NCBI GenBank assembly: GCA_963920665.1
Contig: OY987265.1
Span: forward strand, 7,631,001-7,695,000
From: Straminergon stramineum
Taxonomy: Eukaryota > Streptophyta > Bryopsida > Hypnales > Calliergonaceae
Reading direction: 5' to 3'
Length of the DNA stretch: 64,000 nucleotides
Within the stretch, counting starts at the first letter, position 1. The number at the start of each line of letters is the position of its first letter. The translations under genes and the position numbers were made by a program. The notes under the pieces were generated by a model. It was not told the origin of the DNA, ran no database searches, and saw only the letters and a program-made list of their open reading frames with translations. Shown here in pieces: positions 11,734 to 23,776 of the stretch.

Positions 11734-13823
11734 GTGAGTAAGTAAGTAGCACTCATATGCTCACAAGACCCACTGTTCAAATCAGCTTCTTTGAATTTTT
11801 ACTTTTATTTTTTTTACACAAATGAAACAAAATTCCATTGCAAATCAGCTTTCTCATGTAAGGAAGTTATAGGATAGGATGTATGGACACATTATAGTAA
11901 TAGTGGAGTCCATCCCATACCAAGTATGTCTTGTAGCTCCAGTGTCACACTCATTGGCCTCACAGTGTGGGTCTTACGTTACAGAGGGACCTGGAAACAA
12001 ACAAATTGTGAATGAAAGACAATAAATCAGTACTGTATTCCTCCTCATCCAAAAGGCACATGTTAAACTTCATCATTGGATTTCCTGTAAATTCAATAGG
12101 TCAATTTGGAGAAATTTTATCGAAGGTATGAAATTAAAACTGGATACCATCCATCTACCTCAAACAATGGTACCAAGGGTGACACTTGTTACCAATGTCC
12201 ATTTATATATAGTAAACTTACCAATCACCACACGGACAAAATTCAAATCCTTCTCCATATAAATATAGAGACTTGCATGTTTTGAAATTTGGCATGATCA
12301 TTAAATGTCATGTTAAGATTCACCTTAAAAAAATAGAATGCAAAAAGATTTCTTCCAACAAATTTTATTGCAATCTAAAGGTGATGAAGCTAAAGTCCAG
12401 TTAAAAATTCCTTGCAATCCTTCACCGCATGGTGTGTGGTCATTGGGCGGTGATACAAAATTTTGTTCTTATAGCAATTGAATTGGTAGATAATTGGCGA
12501 AGGTTGTTGTGTGTTTTTTGGATGCGTGCCGTAAATGGCAAGTTTACTCTAGCTAATAAAAATACCTCCAATAGACTTTTTCAATCCTGTGGATGTGAAA
12601 TTCACCTTGAACTGCCTGTTTTCAAAATAACCATTCATTCTATAACTGCCAACATTGTGCGACAATTTCTTCCCTACACCAACCTCTCCGAAGAATGGAA
12701 TATCCCTCTCCAAATACTTGGGGAAGAATTCTAATTTTAGTGGCCATTGACATCTCTCTAACAAGATTCCTACACTTGTGAGAGGCAAAAAGGACCTCGA
12801 TAGAGCTGAGTAATAATGTTGAGTTCTTGGTGTTCAAAAGCAATTACTGCCTGTTCATTGTCCAACTCATAGGACCAACTTGAAGTAAGTTATTGAGGTT
12901 CATAAGGATACTCAGGGTGACAGTGAATACATACAGGTAATAATTTGGTCAATTTCCAACGATGTCAAAGTTGTGCAACTTGGAAGGGCTGCGGTTCACA
13001 CGTCACATTGAGATTCAGGCAATCAAGGTAGACAATCACGCAAGAACCCTATTCCTATACTTTCATCATGGAAGAACTACATTTGTGTCTTATACTGAAA
13101 AGTGCAAAATGAATGGAAGGAGCATGCAGCTAGAATGGAGGTTTGAATCGACACTAAAGCGCAAACCTGCATAAGATTAAAGATCTGGAAATTCAGAGAC
13201 ATTCAAAAAGAGAGACGGCCTCTTGTAAAGAAACTTTATAGGATCAGAAAAAAAATAGTGGACGTAGCTGAGAGCCTGTTTCCGTGGTGTGCTGGTGAAA
13301 ACTGCTTTGTTGACAAAAATCCAAAGTTGGCAGAGTTGGCAGAGTGCAGTTGAGAGGATGGGATGTCACAGCCCCTCCTCCACTGCTTCCTGCCTAGTTT
13401 GGAATTTTGTCAAACAAGTAGACGGCAAGGGCACTTCATGGAACACAAGCTAACCATGACAAGTACAAGCAATGCCAACAACACAATTCCCGATGCAGAT
13501 GCAGATCCACACGGGAATTCTCCAAGAAAGGTTGATCTATGATTGTTACCTTCCATCTGAAGTAATGCCGTCTTCCATGCCTACACAGAGACCTCTCATG
13601 AACCCTAAGAATGCTTGAAGACCATGACCTATTTGCTACAGATAAATTAGTACCAATAAATTTGCAGAAGATACTCATTGCCCTCACAAAGCTGCAGAAG
13701 ATGCACGACTTGAGCAATAACAGAAAAAAGGGGCTCGATCCTGCTTCACAGCTTTACCTTCCAAGAGGAAAAAAAATACCGTCATGTGAGTAGAGACTCT
13801 CACAACTGAAATCTACTACTGTA
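11734..13823. other. Gene-free spacer downstream of DHDPS
   Basis: Mixed-composition DNA with several short open frames on both strands (for example 12429-12734 plus and 12549-12788 minus). None has family similarity, good composition or plausible splice context. I see no repeat or RNA gene here. Confidence 0.4.
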
Positions 13824-16511
13824 TCAAAATCGATCCAGAAGCAAAAAATCATCATCATGTAAAGTCTGCACCTCTTTGTCACCTACAAAATGCTCCCGAC
13901 CAATATCATTGACCATTTGCACAAACTCTTGACGTTTGTCAATGCTGAGAGGAACATACGGAAGCCGAAAAACAGGTCGAATTAAGCCCAGCTGTGCAAG
14001 AGCTGTATTCAGGCCTATAGGGTTGGGTTCCACAAACAACCAATTCATCAAGGGCATGAGCTGCTTGTTAAGCTCCGCATTCCTGCCGTCAAAAAGTAAT
14101 TTGTGTGCCAGCTGCGGTATCAAATTGCTTACAACTGAAATAACACCTCTTGCTCCATAATCCCACCTGTATAAAAACCTTAGGTTCAGCATTTGATGGC
14201 TTAGATACCATGAACTTAGAAAGCTGTGAAAACCAGATCTCATGACAGGAAATTAGGAAGATGCGGTTGCCTTACCTAGCATCATGGAACTGATCATCGT
14301 TTCCGCTCCATATGGTAAGTCCCTTGTCAACATAAGCACCAATACGCTCATTGCCCATGCACTCCTTCACTCCTACAAAGTTAAGATTCCCTGAAATCTT
14401 CTCCATTACTGAAGGAGAAATATCCTGACCCGTACGCCCAGGAACGTTGTAGATAATCGTTGGACCCATTCCCAGTACACTTTCGAAATGCTTGATAAGG
14501 CCTTCATTCGAGGTCTTGCCATAATAGGGATTGATGTGAAGAGCTCCATGCATCCCCACCGCAAAACCCTGCTCTGTTGCATGGATTGCTTCCCTTGTTG
14601 AGTTGCTGCCGGTGTTACCTGAAACACTAACTCCACAAGACTGGATCACGTTTCACAAAACTATGCGTCATGAGAACCCGAACCCTTGATCAGGACAAGA
14701 CGTAGCAACCAGAAAGCACGCCCTAGAAGAGCAGGACAAACGGACCATTCGATTGGCTCAGACCTGCTAAAAACACATGAGGTCGTCTTTGGGCTTCGTG
14801 GTCCTTTAGGGTTTTAAATTTCAGCTCATAGCATTCATGTTCCATTGAGCTCCTGGACCTTCTGGTCATAGTACATTCAAAGCAATGCCAGCACAGTTGA
14901 AATGTTAACTCGACGAATTCAACGTCAAATCAATCAAAAAAATTCAACAGGCTAATGGAAATCAATAGAATTCCGGTACCGAGAGCTTACCGATGACTTT
15001 AATCCTATCACCAAAGATGTTGACGGTATGAGCAATGAGCATAATGTGTTCATCCCAAGTCATGAGCTGGCCTTCGCCAGTCGTTCCGCCGACAATCAGA
15101 CCTTCCACTCCGTTCGCAATTTGCAAGTCCACAAGGGTATCAAAAGCTTCCAGATCAAAGCGTCCGTCTGGCAAATAAGGGGTTTTGATAGCAGTGATCA
15201 GCCTCAAACTCTTCACTGCTTCCACCGAATTGCTGCACAATATGGGCCAAGAATCAACTCACGTTTCCCGGAGGAGGTTGGCGTCTTTTTACTCAATTCA
15301 CTGAAAATGAGCAAAGAAAGAAGTCGCATCTAACAAAGTATATTATTTTTACCCCTTAATGCCATTACTAACAAAGGAAAATGCTCTATAAACCTCAATA
15401 TCCAATAATTGAAACTTTATAAGTACATCTACACCCATGTAATATTGAAAAACATTCAAATTCCATATCATATCATGTATAATAAATATCCCTCCAAAGT
15501 CTAAAATTATTCATTTGCTATAGATATGGAAAATAAACACTTTGATCCAAACATGACATGTAAAGATTAAAGGTATAGCTACCTAATTGAGACACCTATC
15601 TAAAATCTACACCCCAAATTATCATAGTTGATTGATTTTGAGAATAGACACTCCTCAATAATATCTTAGGTCATCTACCAATAACTGCATATAACTTTTT
15701 CATATGATATCTAAATAATGCATTCTCTAGCACATCTGAATGCATTTGAATTCTCTCTGATTTGGTAACAAGATTTATTTTATTTTGAAATTGAACATTT
15801 GGATAATATTAAATATACTCAACATGGAAATTACCTCCAATTCCAGTGGAATTATCCCCTATGCACATAAATGAGGAGCTTTTTTTTGATGGATCTAGAA
15901 AATCCAAAATAATTTGAGAACTACTCAGTTACTGAAAGTTTCAGAGTTGAGATTTGAAGCCTACTGGTGAGTACGAATCTACAATTTATAAGAGAATCCA
16001 CCATGCGGATTTCGAGATTATAATACTTGATGAACTTGATATTCCACAAATCCTATTTTTTCAGCATCCAAAAAACGTCCCCTCTGACGCACAGGGGTTA
16101 AGAAAACAAGCACTACCCAAAAGAATCACTGTTCCTCGCCACCACAAACCTTACCGTACAATCAAATGGATTGGATTCGTTCGCATCAAGAGCAACATCA
16201 ATTCTTGCTACAAAAATTCAAAACCCTCACTCCAGGAAACAACCATCGAATGACTTGAATTTTTTTAGTTTTTACCTCATCCTCGTCTCGTGACTGCGCA
16301 TGGGGAGCGGCGCCGCCTGCATGAGCGCGGCCCTGACTCCTGGCTCCTGGCTCCTCCTCGTCCTCCCCTGTAACTTCAGCTTCGGCACCGCGTTGCGAGG
16401 ACGACCCAAAGTCACAACCGAGCTTTGAAGTCTCGATCCAGTGCAGCAACCCCGGGCTTCTTCGATGTGAATCCGTGCGACCCCGGGGATGCCTTGCAAC
16501 GTCGACGCCAT
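13824..16511 (-). CDS. DHDPS: 4-hydroxy-tetrahydrodipicolinate synthase (DHDPS), plastid precursor
   Basis: Catalyses the first lysine-specific step, condensing pyruvate with aspartate semialdehyde in plastids. Four exons on the minus strand: 16511-16276, 15232-14991, 14618-14276, 14166-13824 (1164 nt, 387 residues), all with GT-AG borders and matching phases. Exon 1 encodes an S/R/A-rich leader of about 75 residues typical of plastid transit peptides. I chose the ATG at 16511 because the protein from there looks like a transit peptide; the frame is open up to 16655. The mature part starts near [20 protein letters not shown]. Key residues: GGTTGEG with the active-site Thr pair (129-130), [10 protein letters not shown] with Tyr216, and GVKE with the Schiff-base Lys244. 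The Tyr-Lys spacing of 28 equals that of the E. coli enzyme (Y133, K161). Lysine feedback inhibition is expected for plant members but was not tested here. A telomere-like tract lies about 180 bp upstream of the start. Confidence 0.95.
15233..16275 (-). other. Long AT-rich first intron of DHDPS
   Basis: The 1043-nt intron separates the leader exon from the catalytic exons. It starts with GTAAAAAC and ends with TTGTGCAG (minus strand). No gene or clear repeat is seen inside it; the open frame on the plus strand at 15954-16253 lacks family similarity. Confidence 0.7.
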
Positions 16512-16688
16512 TCCTTGCACAATCCTGAGAAAATGAAAAGCCCCCAAGAGTGAAAATCGAAGATGCAGGAGTGAAAATGGAATGTGCAGTGCGTCGCCTT
16601 GGATTGATCGGATGCTGGAAGGGTGAGGATCCCTGTCACGGAAGAAGGAGTCCAACCATCAGTGACGAACTCAACCTTGATAGAACCG

Positions 16689-16713
16689 TCTAAACCCTAA
16701 ACCCTAAACCCTG
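16689..16713. promoter_or_regulatory. Telo-box-like tract upstream of DHDPS
   Basis: Three consecutive CTAAACC-type units (TAAACCCTAAACCCTAAACC) about 180 bp upstream of the DHDPS start codon. AAACCCTAA telo-boxes are known promoter elements of plant housekeeping and translation genes. A regulatory role here is inferred from position only. Confidence 0.5.
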
Positions 16714-16848
16714 AGTGCTTGTGGATGGGATCCCTGGAAAGACCAATTGAATCGAAAGAAGTTAGCGCAACGCTGACGTTGTGGATTAGGCAGCAAGCGT
16801 GGCAGGGACTGGGAATTCTGGCTCTTGCTCAGGAGAATTGTTCTTAAC

Positions 16849-17484
16849 CCCTAAATGCCCAAGGCCTGTTTGGAGCTCCTTGAAATTTGCTCTAAATTGA
16901 ACAAAAAGTCAACATTTTCATAAGTTGTATCAATTTTTTTTAAATTTTAACCGTACAAATTCAAACTAGACATGTTAGAGATCACATAGGAAAAAAAAAC
17001 ATAACAATAATACTTACAGATTGAAAGATTATAAGATTTGATCATGAGGGTGTAAAAACTGTGAAAATTTTTCAATTCACTTTTTGCATGTCAACTCTAA
17101 AAAGTTGGTCACTAAAAAAATATGAGGTTATAGGGCCTAGCATGCACAACCCCAATCAATTTACAACGTTTCAAAATCTATTCTACAATTTTTTTAAATG
17201 AATTTCTAATGTGATTTGGCCTCCAAGATCTAGTGTATTTGAGGCTCATTTCCAAGAGCCCTCAACACTACGGGAAGTCAAGATTGCAATGGGCATCCTT
17301 GCACTTAATCGTCAATAGAAAAATCATAATCCTTTATTTTTCAGATCAATTTTTTGATCCTAAAACTAGACTTCAAAAAGAATTCTCTAAAAATATAAAA
17401 TACTAATAATAGTAATTTGGTTGAGTTTTACTTAACTTCAAAGTTTTCAAAACACTAGAATCTGGTGCCTTGGGCATTTAGGGG
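16849..17484. mobile_element. TTAA-flanked MITE, family A, copy 1
   Basis: A 636-bp element with terminal inverted repeats CCCCTAAATGCCCAAGGC, flanked on both sides by TTAA (16845-16848 and 17485-17488). The interior is AT-rich and non-coding. A second copy of almost the same length lies at 60583-61219 and is also bounded by TTAA. A TTAA target and CCC-starting ends are the signature of the piggyBac superfamily; assignment by this signature alone is tentative because no transposase is present. Confidence 0.75.
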
Positions 17485-17500
17485 TTAAGTTTCTAAGATA

Positions 17501-18104
17501 GCAACTAGGGCTTTCTTTTTTTTGGCTTTCTGGTACCAGATTGCACGAGAAAAAATAATTTGGCTAAAAATGGCAAAAAAGTTGTGAATTTTTTCACCAG
17601 AAAACTTCAAATTAGAAAATAAAAAATATTAGATTAAATCTCCATATTTTGGATGAAAAGAGAAGTATGCATATGTGATATATTGATATGTGCTAATGTG
17701 ATATTTTCTATCCAATATGTAGATGAATGTTGAAATATGGAGCACCACTACAACACTTTATATTGCCACTTTGGCACTTCCTAAAAAATGAAATAAAAGC
17801 CTGGGTTGCAACCAAGGCTTTTTTTTTCATTTTATATGAAGTGCCAAAGTAGTGTTGTAAAGTATTGTAGTGGTGCTCCAAATTTCAACATTCATCTACA
17901 TATTGGATAGAAAACATATCATTAGCACATATCACATGTCTATAATTCTCTTTTCATCCAAAATCTAGCAATTTCAGCAGAGAATTTTTTTCATTTGAAG
18001 TTTCCTAGCAAAAAACCTTTATGATTTGTTGCCATTTTTCAACCAAATTCTATTTTTTGGGTGTAATTTGGCACTATTTCACCAAAAGAAGGTTGCCTAG
18101 TTGC
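17501..18104. repeat. Large foldback (inverted repeat) element, arms ~290 bp
   Basis: The sequence from GCAACTAGG (17501) inward matches, with indels, the reverse complement read from CCTAGTTGC (18104). The best-conserved inner arms include GATGAATGTTGAAAT, GAGCACCACTACAACACTTT and GTGCCAAAGT on the opposite arm. The centre is the palindrome AAGCCTGGGTTGCAACCAAGGCTT-like stretch around 17798-17820. A transcript would fold into a long hairpin. It lies about 12 bp from the end of the TTAA-flanked MITE. It may itself be a foldback MITE; no target-site duplication was identified. Confidence 0.8.
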
Positions 18105-18114
18105 AACCTCAAAC

Positions 18115-21088
18115 CCAATTCTCTACTAATCTACACTATTCCAACATTTGAGGCCCTAAGATGTTTGCCTAGTGTAGATTTGCATTGAATGGAGGTGGCG
18201 GGTATTATTGGCTCCCTCCCTTACATGGATAAATATGGATGGAAGATACATTATACAAATGGAATGACATGTATTCATCTAAAATTGTGAACACTCATCT
18301 ATAAATGATCATATTTTTTTTGTTGAATATCAATTTTTGGCAATTTTTTTTTGTAGAGAATCGTTGATTTTTCAAAGTGTAGATTGCAAGGATGCATTTG
18401 AAATAGCAAACAAGTTCTAAGTTGCTAAAAATAAAACTAGTGCTCTTGGGTCCACATACATTGGGGAGATGGACAATTTTATTGCTATGTATAAGAATCA
18501 AATAGATGACTCAAGCATTAATTTATGACATTTTAAGGTTTAATGCATGGATGAAAATGAATTCATTCCTAGTTGCCTTAAATGGACAAAATGTCTTGAA
18601 TGGGCCTTCCTACCAATGTTAATTCAAAGTATTATAAACTTCTCTTGATTAATGACAACATTATTATTTTTAAATCCATTATTTAATCATTTTCTAATAG
18701 AAGTCATTTTCATCTACATATTTGTACTCTACTTGTTTAGTTTTGATGATTTCAACTATGTTTTCAATGTTTTCATGATTATCATTTGTCATTTTGGAAC
18801 CAAAAAAATGTTATTCTAAACCCCCCCTAAATCATTTTTTTTACAAAGAAAACTAAACCCCTTTTAACAAAATCCTTAGTTAAATGATTTGATTAACATT
18901 ATTACTAGATGTGGGTCATTTCAAGAAACACTTCACCTTTTGGGCTCACAATTGTAGTTTTTGGCCATAGGATTGGCAATAGTATGTGCTACTACTACTA
19001 TGTGTCAGTAGCCCCCCCTATAGATCTAGAGCATTGATTCAGTACTATGCAATACTATGTAGTACTATAGACTATTGCATGGTACTATAGAAGCCACTGA
19101 GAGCAAAAAATAGCATAATAGGTGTGTGTGGACCCTTTCATTTTTAGTGATTCCAAAAAGTTCTAAAAAGTTCCATAAAAGAGCCATTTTGCTAGAGAAG
19201 ATTGTGCTTGCATTGCACCTAATAATTCTTGTAGGAAATTCTTTCCCTCTTTGTAGCCTTCGTGCAAAGGAAGGTCACTTTAATTGCAACCAATATGTTG
19301 TTCTTTTCATAAAAACTCATTATTAGTCCTTCTAATGTTAGTAGACCTCCATCATGTCCACTTTGTGGCTTTGAATTTCACATTTTGGAATAAAAAGTGG
19401 ACTCAATCCACCCACCCACCCACCTACCCAAAAAATGGCCAAGGTAGACACCCAATTGGGGTTAGGTCAAAAAAAGTAAACTAATTTGAAAAAATTATTC
19501 AATATCTATAACTATTGCATCTACCTTCATTCCAAATTTCATGCAAAGTGGACAAACTATACAAAAGTTATGAACAAAAAAACACCCGTCCAAGGGCAAG
19601 GGGACAAGAAATAGGACAAGTTTTTCTTGCAATCACACATGTATAGTAGTATTGGCCAAATCAATTCGCAAACCTCAACAATAACTAGCATGGACCTCCA
19701 AATCAATACCCTCAACCTATACAAAATACTATAGTCTTGTGATGTAAGAAATATTAATATTCAATTGAAATAAGTAGTAGTAGGTATGTGTTAATTGAAA
19801 ATTGAGGTAAGAGAGAAGATTCTTGAAAACATTGAGGTGTATGAGCTACTAATTTATTAGCCTTTTGGAGATTAACCATGTAGTTAGTTTTGTATGGTGT
19901 ATCATTTACAAAGTCTTTTATTAGACATTTTTTCCAAAGTAGGGATTTTTTTTAAGACTTGATACCCATTTAAAAATTTTACCAATCCACTCATGCCCAT
20001 CTTTGAATCTTGGATTCAATTGCAATAATAATGTAATAATTATAAATTTTAAAAAAGTGATTTAAATAAAATAAGTCCTATTTTGAAATTATAATGCATC
20101 TAGACATCATGATAAATGTTTAAAGGATTTTTTTTATCATTCTAAAATAATTGATTCCATGTTTCTAAGAAATTCCTAACTTTTCAAGTTTTTTTAATAA
20201 ATCTTGTGACCTAAGATTAATTATTATTAAGCTTTGTAATCAAAATATGAGGCAAAAAGTTGTAAAAGCAATCTTCATTATTCCATGAAGGCAATAAAAT
20301 GTTGCAAAATTAGAAGTGTTCCTTATAAACTTACAATTTTGTTAATAGCATTTGAGATGAAAAACATCTTTGTAACATGTGAATCAAACCAAAAGTAAAT
20401 AGGACCAAAATATCTCCAAGGGATAGTAAAAAATGGTTGTGCTTATTAGACTTGTTGGACCAATGAAGTTTACAGTACAATTCTTGTTGGTAATTGTAGC
20501 CTATGCTCAATCATTTGGTTTGATTGGAGAAACAAAGAACCCTCTCCATTGGCAGGGGTCACCCTTGGAGTAAATGTCAAGGCTTGGCCAAAATATTATT
20601 TGTGCCAAAAAAGAAAATAAAGAAGTAAATATTTTGGCAACCTTTGACCTCCTTTCATTGTTTTGAAAAGTTACCACAGAAGCTCAGTGAGCAATGGATA
20701 TAATGGCTCTTCACCTTCAAAGGACACTTTTCAACTGCTCATAGTTCAACTGCCCACCCTTTCAACTCCATCGTCAACACTGACACCCCACCCAAGCCAC
20801 CATTACCACCCGGTGTCGGTGATGTTCAATATTGATGTGCAGATGTGTTCAAAATATGTGTGTTCATCGATTCACCACTTTCTGGATACCATGTCTCACG
20901 TCGATCGCTAAACTACTAGAGATCGTTCCGTTTCGTTTGTTTCAAAGAATTCAAAAAATTCAAGTTAATTTCTAAATTACTACAGATCGCCTGAATAGCT
21001 AGCTGACCTCGGAAGCAGCACGCATTCAAAGTAACATCGATCCATGCGTTACATCATATTTTCCCAACAATTAAGCAAGTGAAGCAAA
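18115..21088. other. AT-rich gene-free spacer
   Basis: AT-rich DNA with no open frame of family character. Short TAGTACTATG-like repeats occur near 19000-19090. The last 400 bp (20660-21088) become more balanced in composition and probably include the promoter and 5' untranslated region of the peroxiredoxin gene. Confidence 0.5.
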
Positions 21089-23776
21089 ATGCCGTGCCCA
21101 GATCCAAAGCCCAAGTACAGGCCTTTGAACTGCGATGACGACAAGAAGAAGTTCCCTGTCAGTGCTTCCAATCTCTACAGTAACTGCAATTTGCACGCAT
21201 TCCCATCCACTTTTTGTCAAGTCCCAGTTGTTAGTTAATAGCAAACATTCAAGTCTAGCTCCCAGACACTGGACTTCAAACCAATGCTTCCATCGTGCTT
21301 CCATCCTCCTGTCACACCTTGCGGAATGTGCAGCTTTCATGTGCTAACGACATAAATGACTTGCTTCATATATAATTAAGCACTTCGTACTTACGATCTA
21401 GAAAAATCTGGGATTTGGCCATGCCTGCTCTCCCATACCTGATCTTGACAGTCAGATTCGTAACTCTCAAGTCCTCTTAAGTCGATTATTGCAGGGGTTT
21501 GAAGCAGTTTTTCAGAGAGAGATCATCAAGAGATTAGTCAGAGGGTCAGTGTTGTATGTTGTGAGTGACAAGGGAATTATTGAATCCCAGGGCCATGGCT
21601 GATTTTAATAATTAATATATTATTGGTAACTAGTAGCCGAATGTTTTTGTTGTTGGTATGGTGCGTGTGTTTGTGTGTTGCAGTATGTGGAGGTTTGGGG
21701 TCCAGACAAATCTTCCCGGAGATTTGCGATCGGGACACGGGCAAGCTTCGCGGTAGAACGCTTCAACAAGAAGCTGGTGGATGCAGTGAAGCCCGTGGTG
21801 TGCGTGGAAGCGTTCAAGGAAGGAGAAGACCCGGTGGAGTTTGGGCCTGATGCTCCTCTCATGTCCATGTGCACCTGGGATCTGCGTGTGGTGCAAGAAG
21901 GTAGACATACTGCAAATAATAATTGCACAACAAGGCGTTCCATACAGTTTGGCTCCACAGCAACTCTTAATTAATAGTCCCGATGTTCTCTGCAATTGCA
22001 CAACTCCAGGATGATATTCTTTTCATCGCAAGTTTGGTGCGTTAAGTTAGTAGGTGCCAAAAAATGTGATATTGAAGAAAGGAGGTACTTGAGCACCAAG
22101 CTCTAACTCAATTGCTTGGTGCTAAAACACCTCATTTTCTACTAGTGAAAAAGTTAGGGACTAGGGAGTGGTATAGAGTTTCATTTCAAGCCCTGTGCAA
22201 TAATAAAAGTGCCGAAGTCTAGGAATTTTTGCCGATTTAACAAAAATTAACGTTTTCTGGCACGTTGATATAAACTCAGACCTCTGAAACATGACCTCAA
22301 AACAACATTCTGAAACTGAATGGAACTCAGGGACCAAAACTACTAACTTTTTCCTTCTAGTGGCAAACCCATTCCCCGTACTTCAACAAACAATTTTGAA
22401 GCAGATGTCATTGAAATAGGAGACAATAATCCCTTTGTTGTTGTGTCCTGCTGGCAGCTCCTTTTGAACCCATTGGCATGGGTGACAAAATTCCCAACGG
22501 GGAGCTGACATATCTGGATGATGATGGGAAGCTGCAAGCTCACTGTATCTACGATCTCGTCAGGGAGAAGAGAGTGGTGTTTTTTGGAGTGCCAGGAGCT
22601 TTCACACCCACTTGCAGGTCAACCCTTACCCGGGTTTAAGGTTAGGGTTTTAAAGGTTTTAAGTTTTAGGTTTTAGTTAGTTTTAGTTAGTTTTTTTCAG
22701 AGTTGTAGGCTTAGAGTGACTTTCAACTTGGATTGTGTAAATGTTGCAAAATTTCAACTCATCAGAAGAGTCGGCAAATACTGATGAAATCCACAGTTTG
22801 AAGCATGTTCCGGGATTCATTCAACGGGCAGAGGAGATCATGGACAGAGGAGTGAAAGAAATCATCTGTGTAACAGGTTTGTCGTAACTCCTTTGTTCTC
22901 AGGAGTCTGCATTCAGTTCCCGTCTTGAGAACATGTGTGGACACTTCTTGACATTTGTATCCTCATTCCTTAAGGATCTTACGGGGCCAAGTCAACATAT
23001 TACTGTGGCCATCTATTGTCGGATCCCATCTTGGCTACGGATTTGGAGTAAATTGTCACTATTGAATAAATGAGATTAAGGTCACAATTGGGTGTGAATG
23101 TGGTAGAAATCAATGTTTGTAGCGATGATCAAACATGGATTTACCGTATTAGGATATTCCTGATTTGACTAGGACCATTGCAAACAATGTGGCCACCGCA
23201 TACCTTGATATTGTCTTGATTTTGAGTAAATAGAGTAACTACTATAAACAAGCAAGCGAGACGGTCATTATGAATCAAGTTTGGCGTAAGGTTGACCTAG
23301 TATCACTCATCAGCCACTAGGAAAACCAATGAAAAAAATTCATAGCGAAAATTAACACGAGATTGGAATAGCCTGATTCATGATTTCTCTATGCACCTCT
23401 CATAGTGGAATACTATGCATTTTTATCTCAGACATATTTTGCTGTCAAAGAATAAAAAAAAAATAGTTGTGGACATGAACTGCTGTGAATTACACTATTT
23501 GCAGTGAATGACCCATTTGTAGTGAAGGAGTGGGAGAAGACCTACTGTGACAACAAGCACATCAAGTTTTTGTGTGATGGTTCAGCCATATGGACGAAGA
23601 AAATAGGGCTGGAGCTGGACTTGTATGACCGAGGAATGGGAGTCCGCTCTCGCAGGTACTGTCTGCTTGTTGATGACACAATCGTGAAGATTGCTAACAT
23701 TGAAGAAGGTGGAGGGTTGGAGACCTCCACTGCTGACAGGATCATGTCGGATTTGGACTCCGGCAAGGGTGGCTAA
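21089..23776 (+). CDS. Type-II (Prx5-like) peroxiredoxin with a novel N-terminal extension
   Basis: Thiol peroxidase that reduces H2O2 and alkyl hydroperoxides through a catalytic cysteine. Six exons: 21089-21157, 21495-21560, 21684-21900, 22458-22617, 22797-22876, 23505-23776 (864 nt, 287 residues), all borders GT-AG and all phases consistent. Residues from about 119 to the end form a PrxII domain like plant PrxII E: GDKIPNGELTYLDDDGK, GVPGAFTPTC with peroxidatic Cys170, LKHVPGF, resolving Cys195 (the 25-residue spacing seen in PrxII E), VNDPFVVKEW, and RSRRYCLLVDD. The first ~118 residues are not part of the usual fold and resemble no transit peptide. They are rich in charged residues and include YVEVWGPDKSSRRFAIGTRA. 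The last extension exon joins the Prx domain through a split Ala codon. The C-terminal four exons are firm; exons 1 and 2 rest on splice signals and phase only. Compartment unclear, perhaps cytosolic. Confidence 0.85.

Noticed and set aside
12549..12788. Minus-strand frame with FFPKYLERDIPFFGEV
   Set aside because: It looked protein-like at first, but there is no recognisable family, splice context or supporting exon nearby.
21071..21340. Minus-strand frame opposite peroxiredoxin exon 1
   Set aside because: No similarity; the plus-strand start and phase-matched exons explain the region better.
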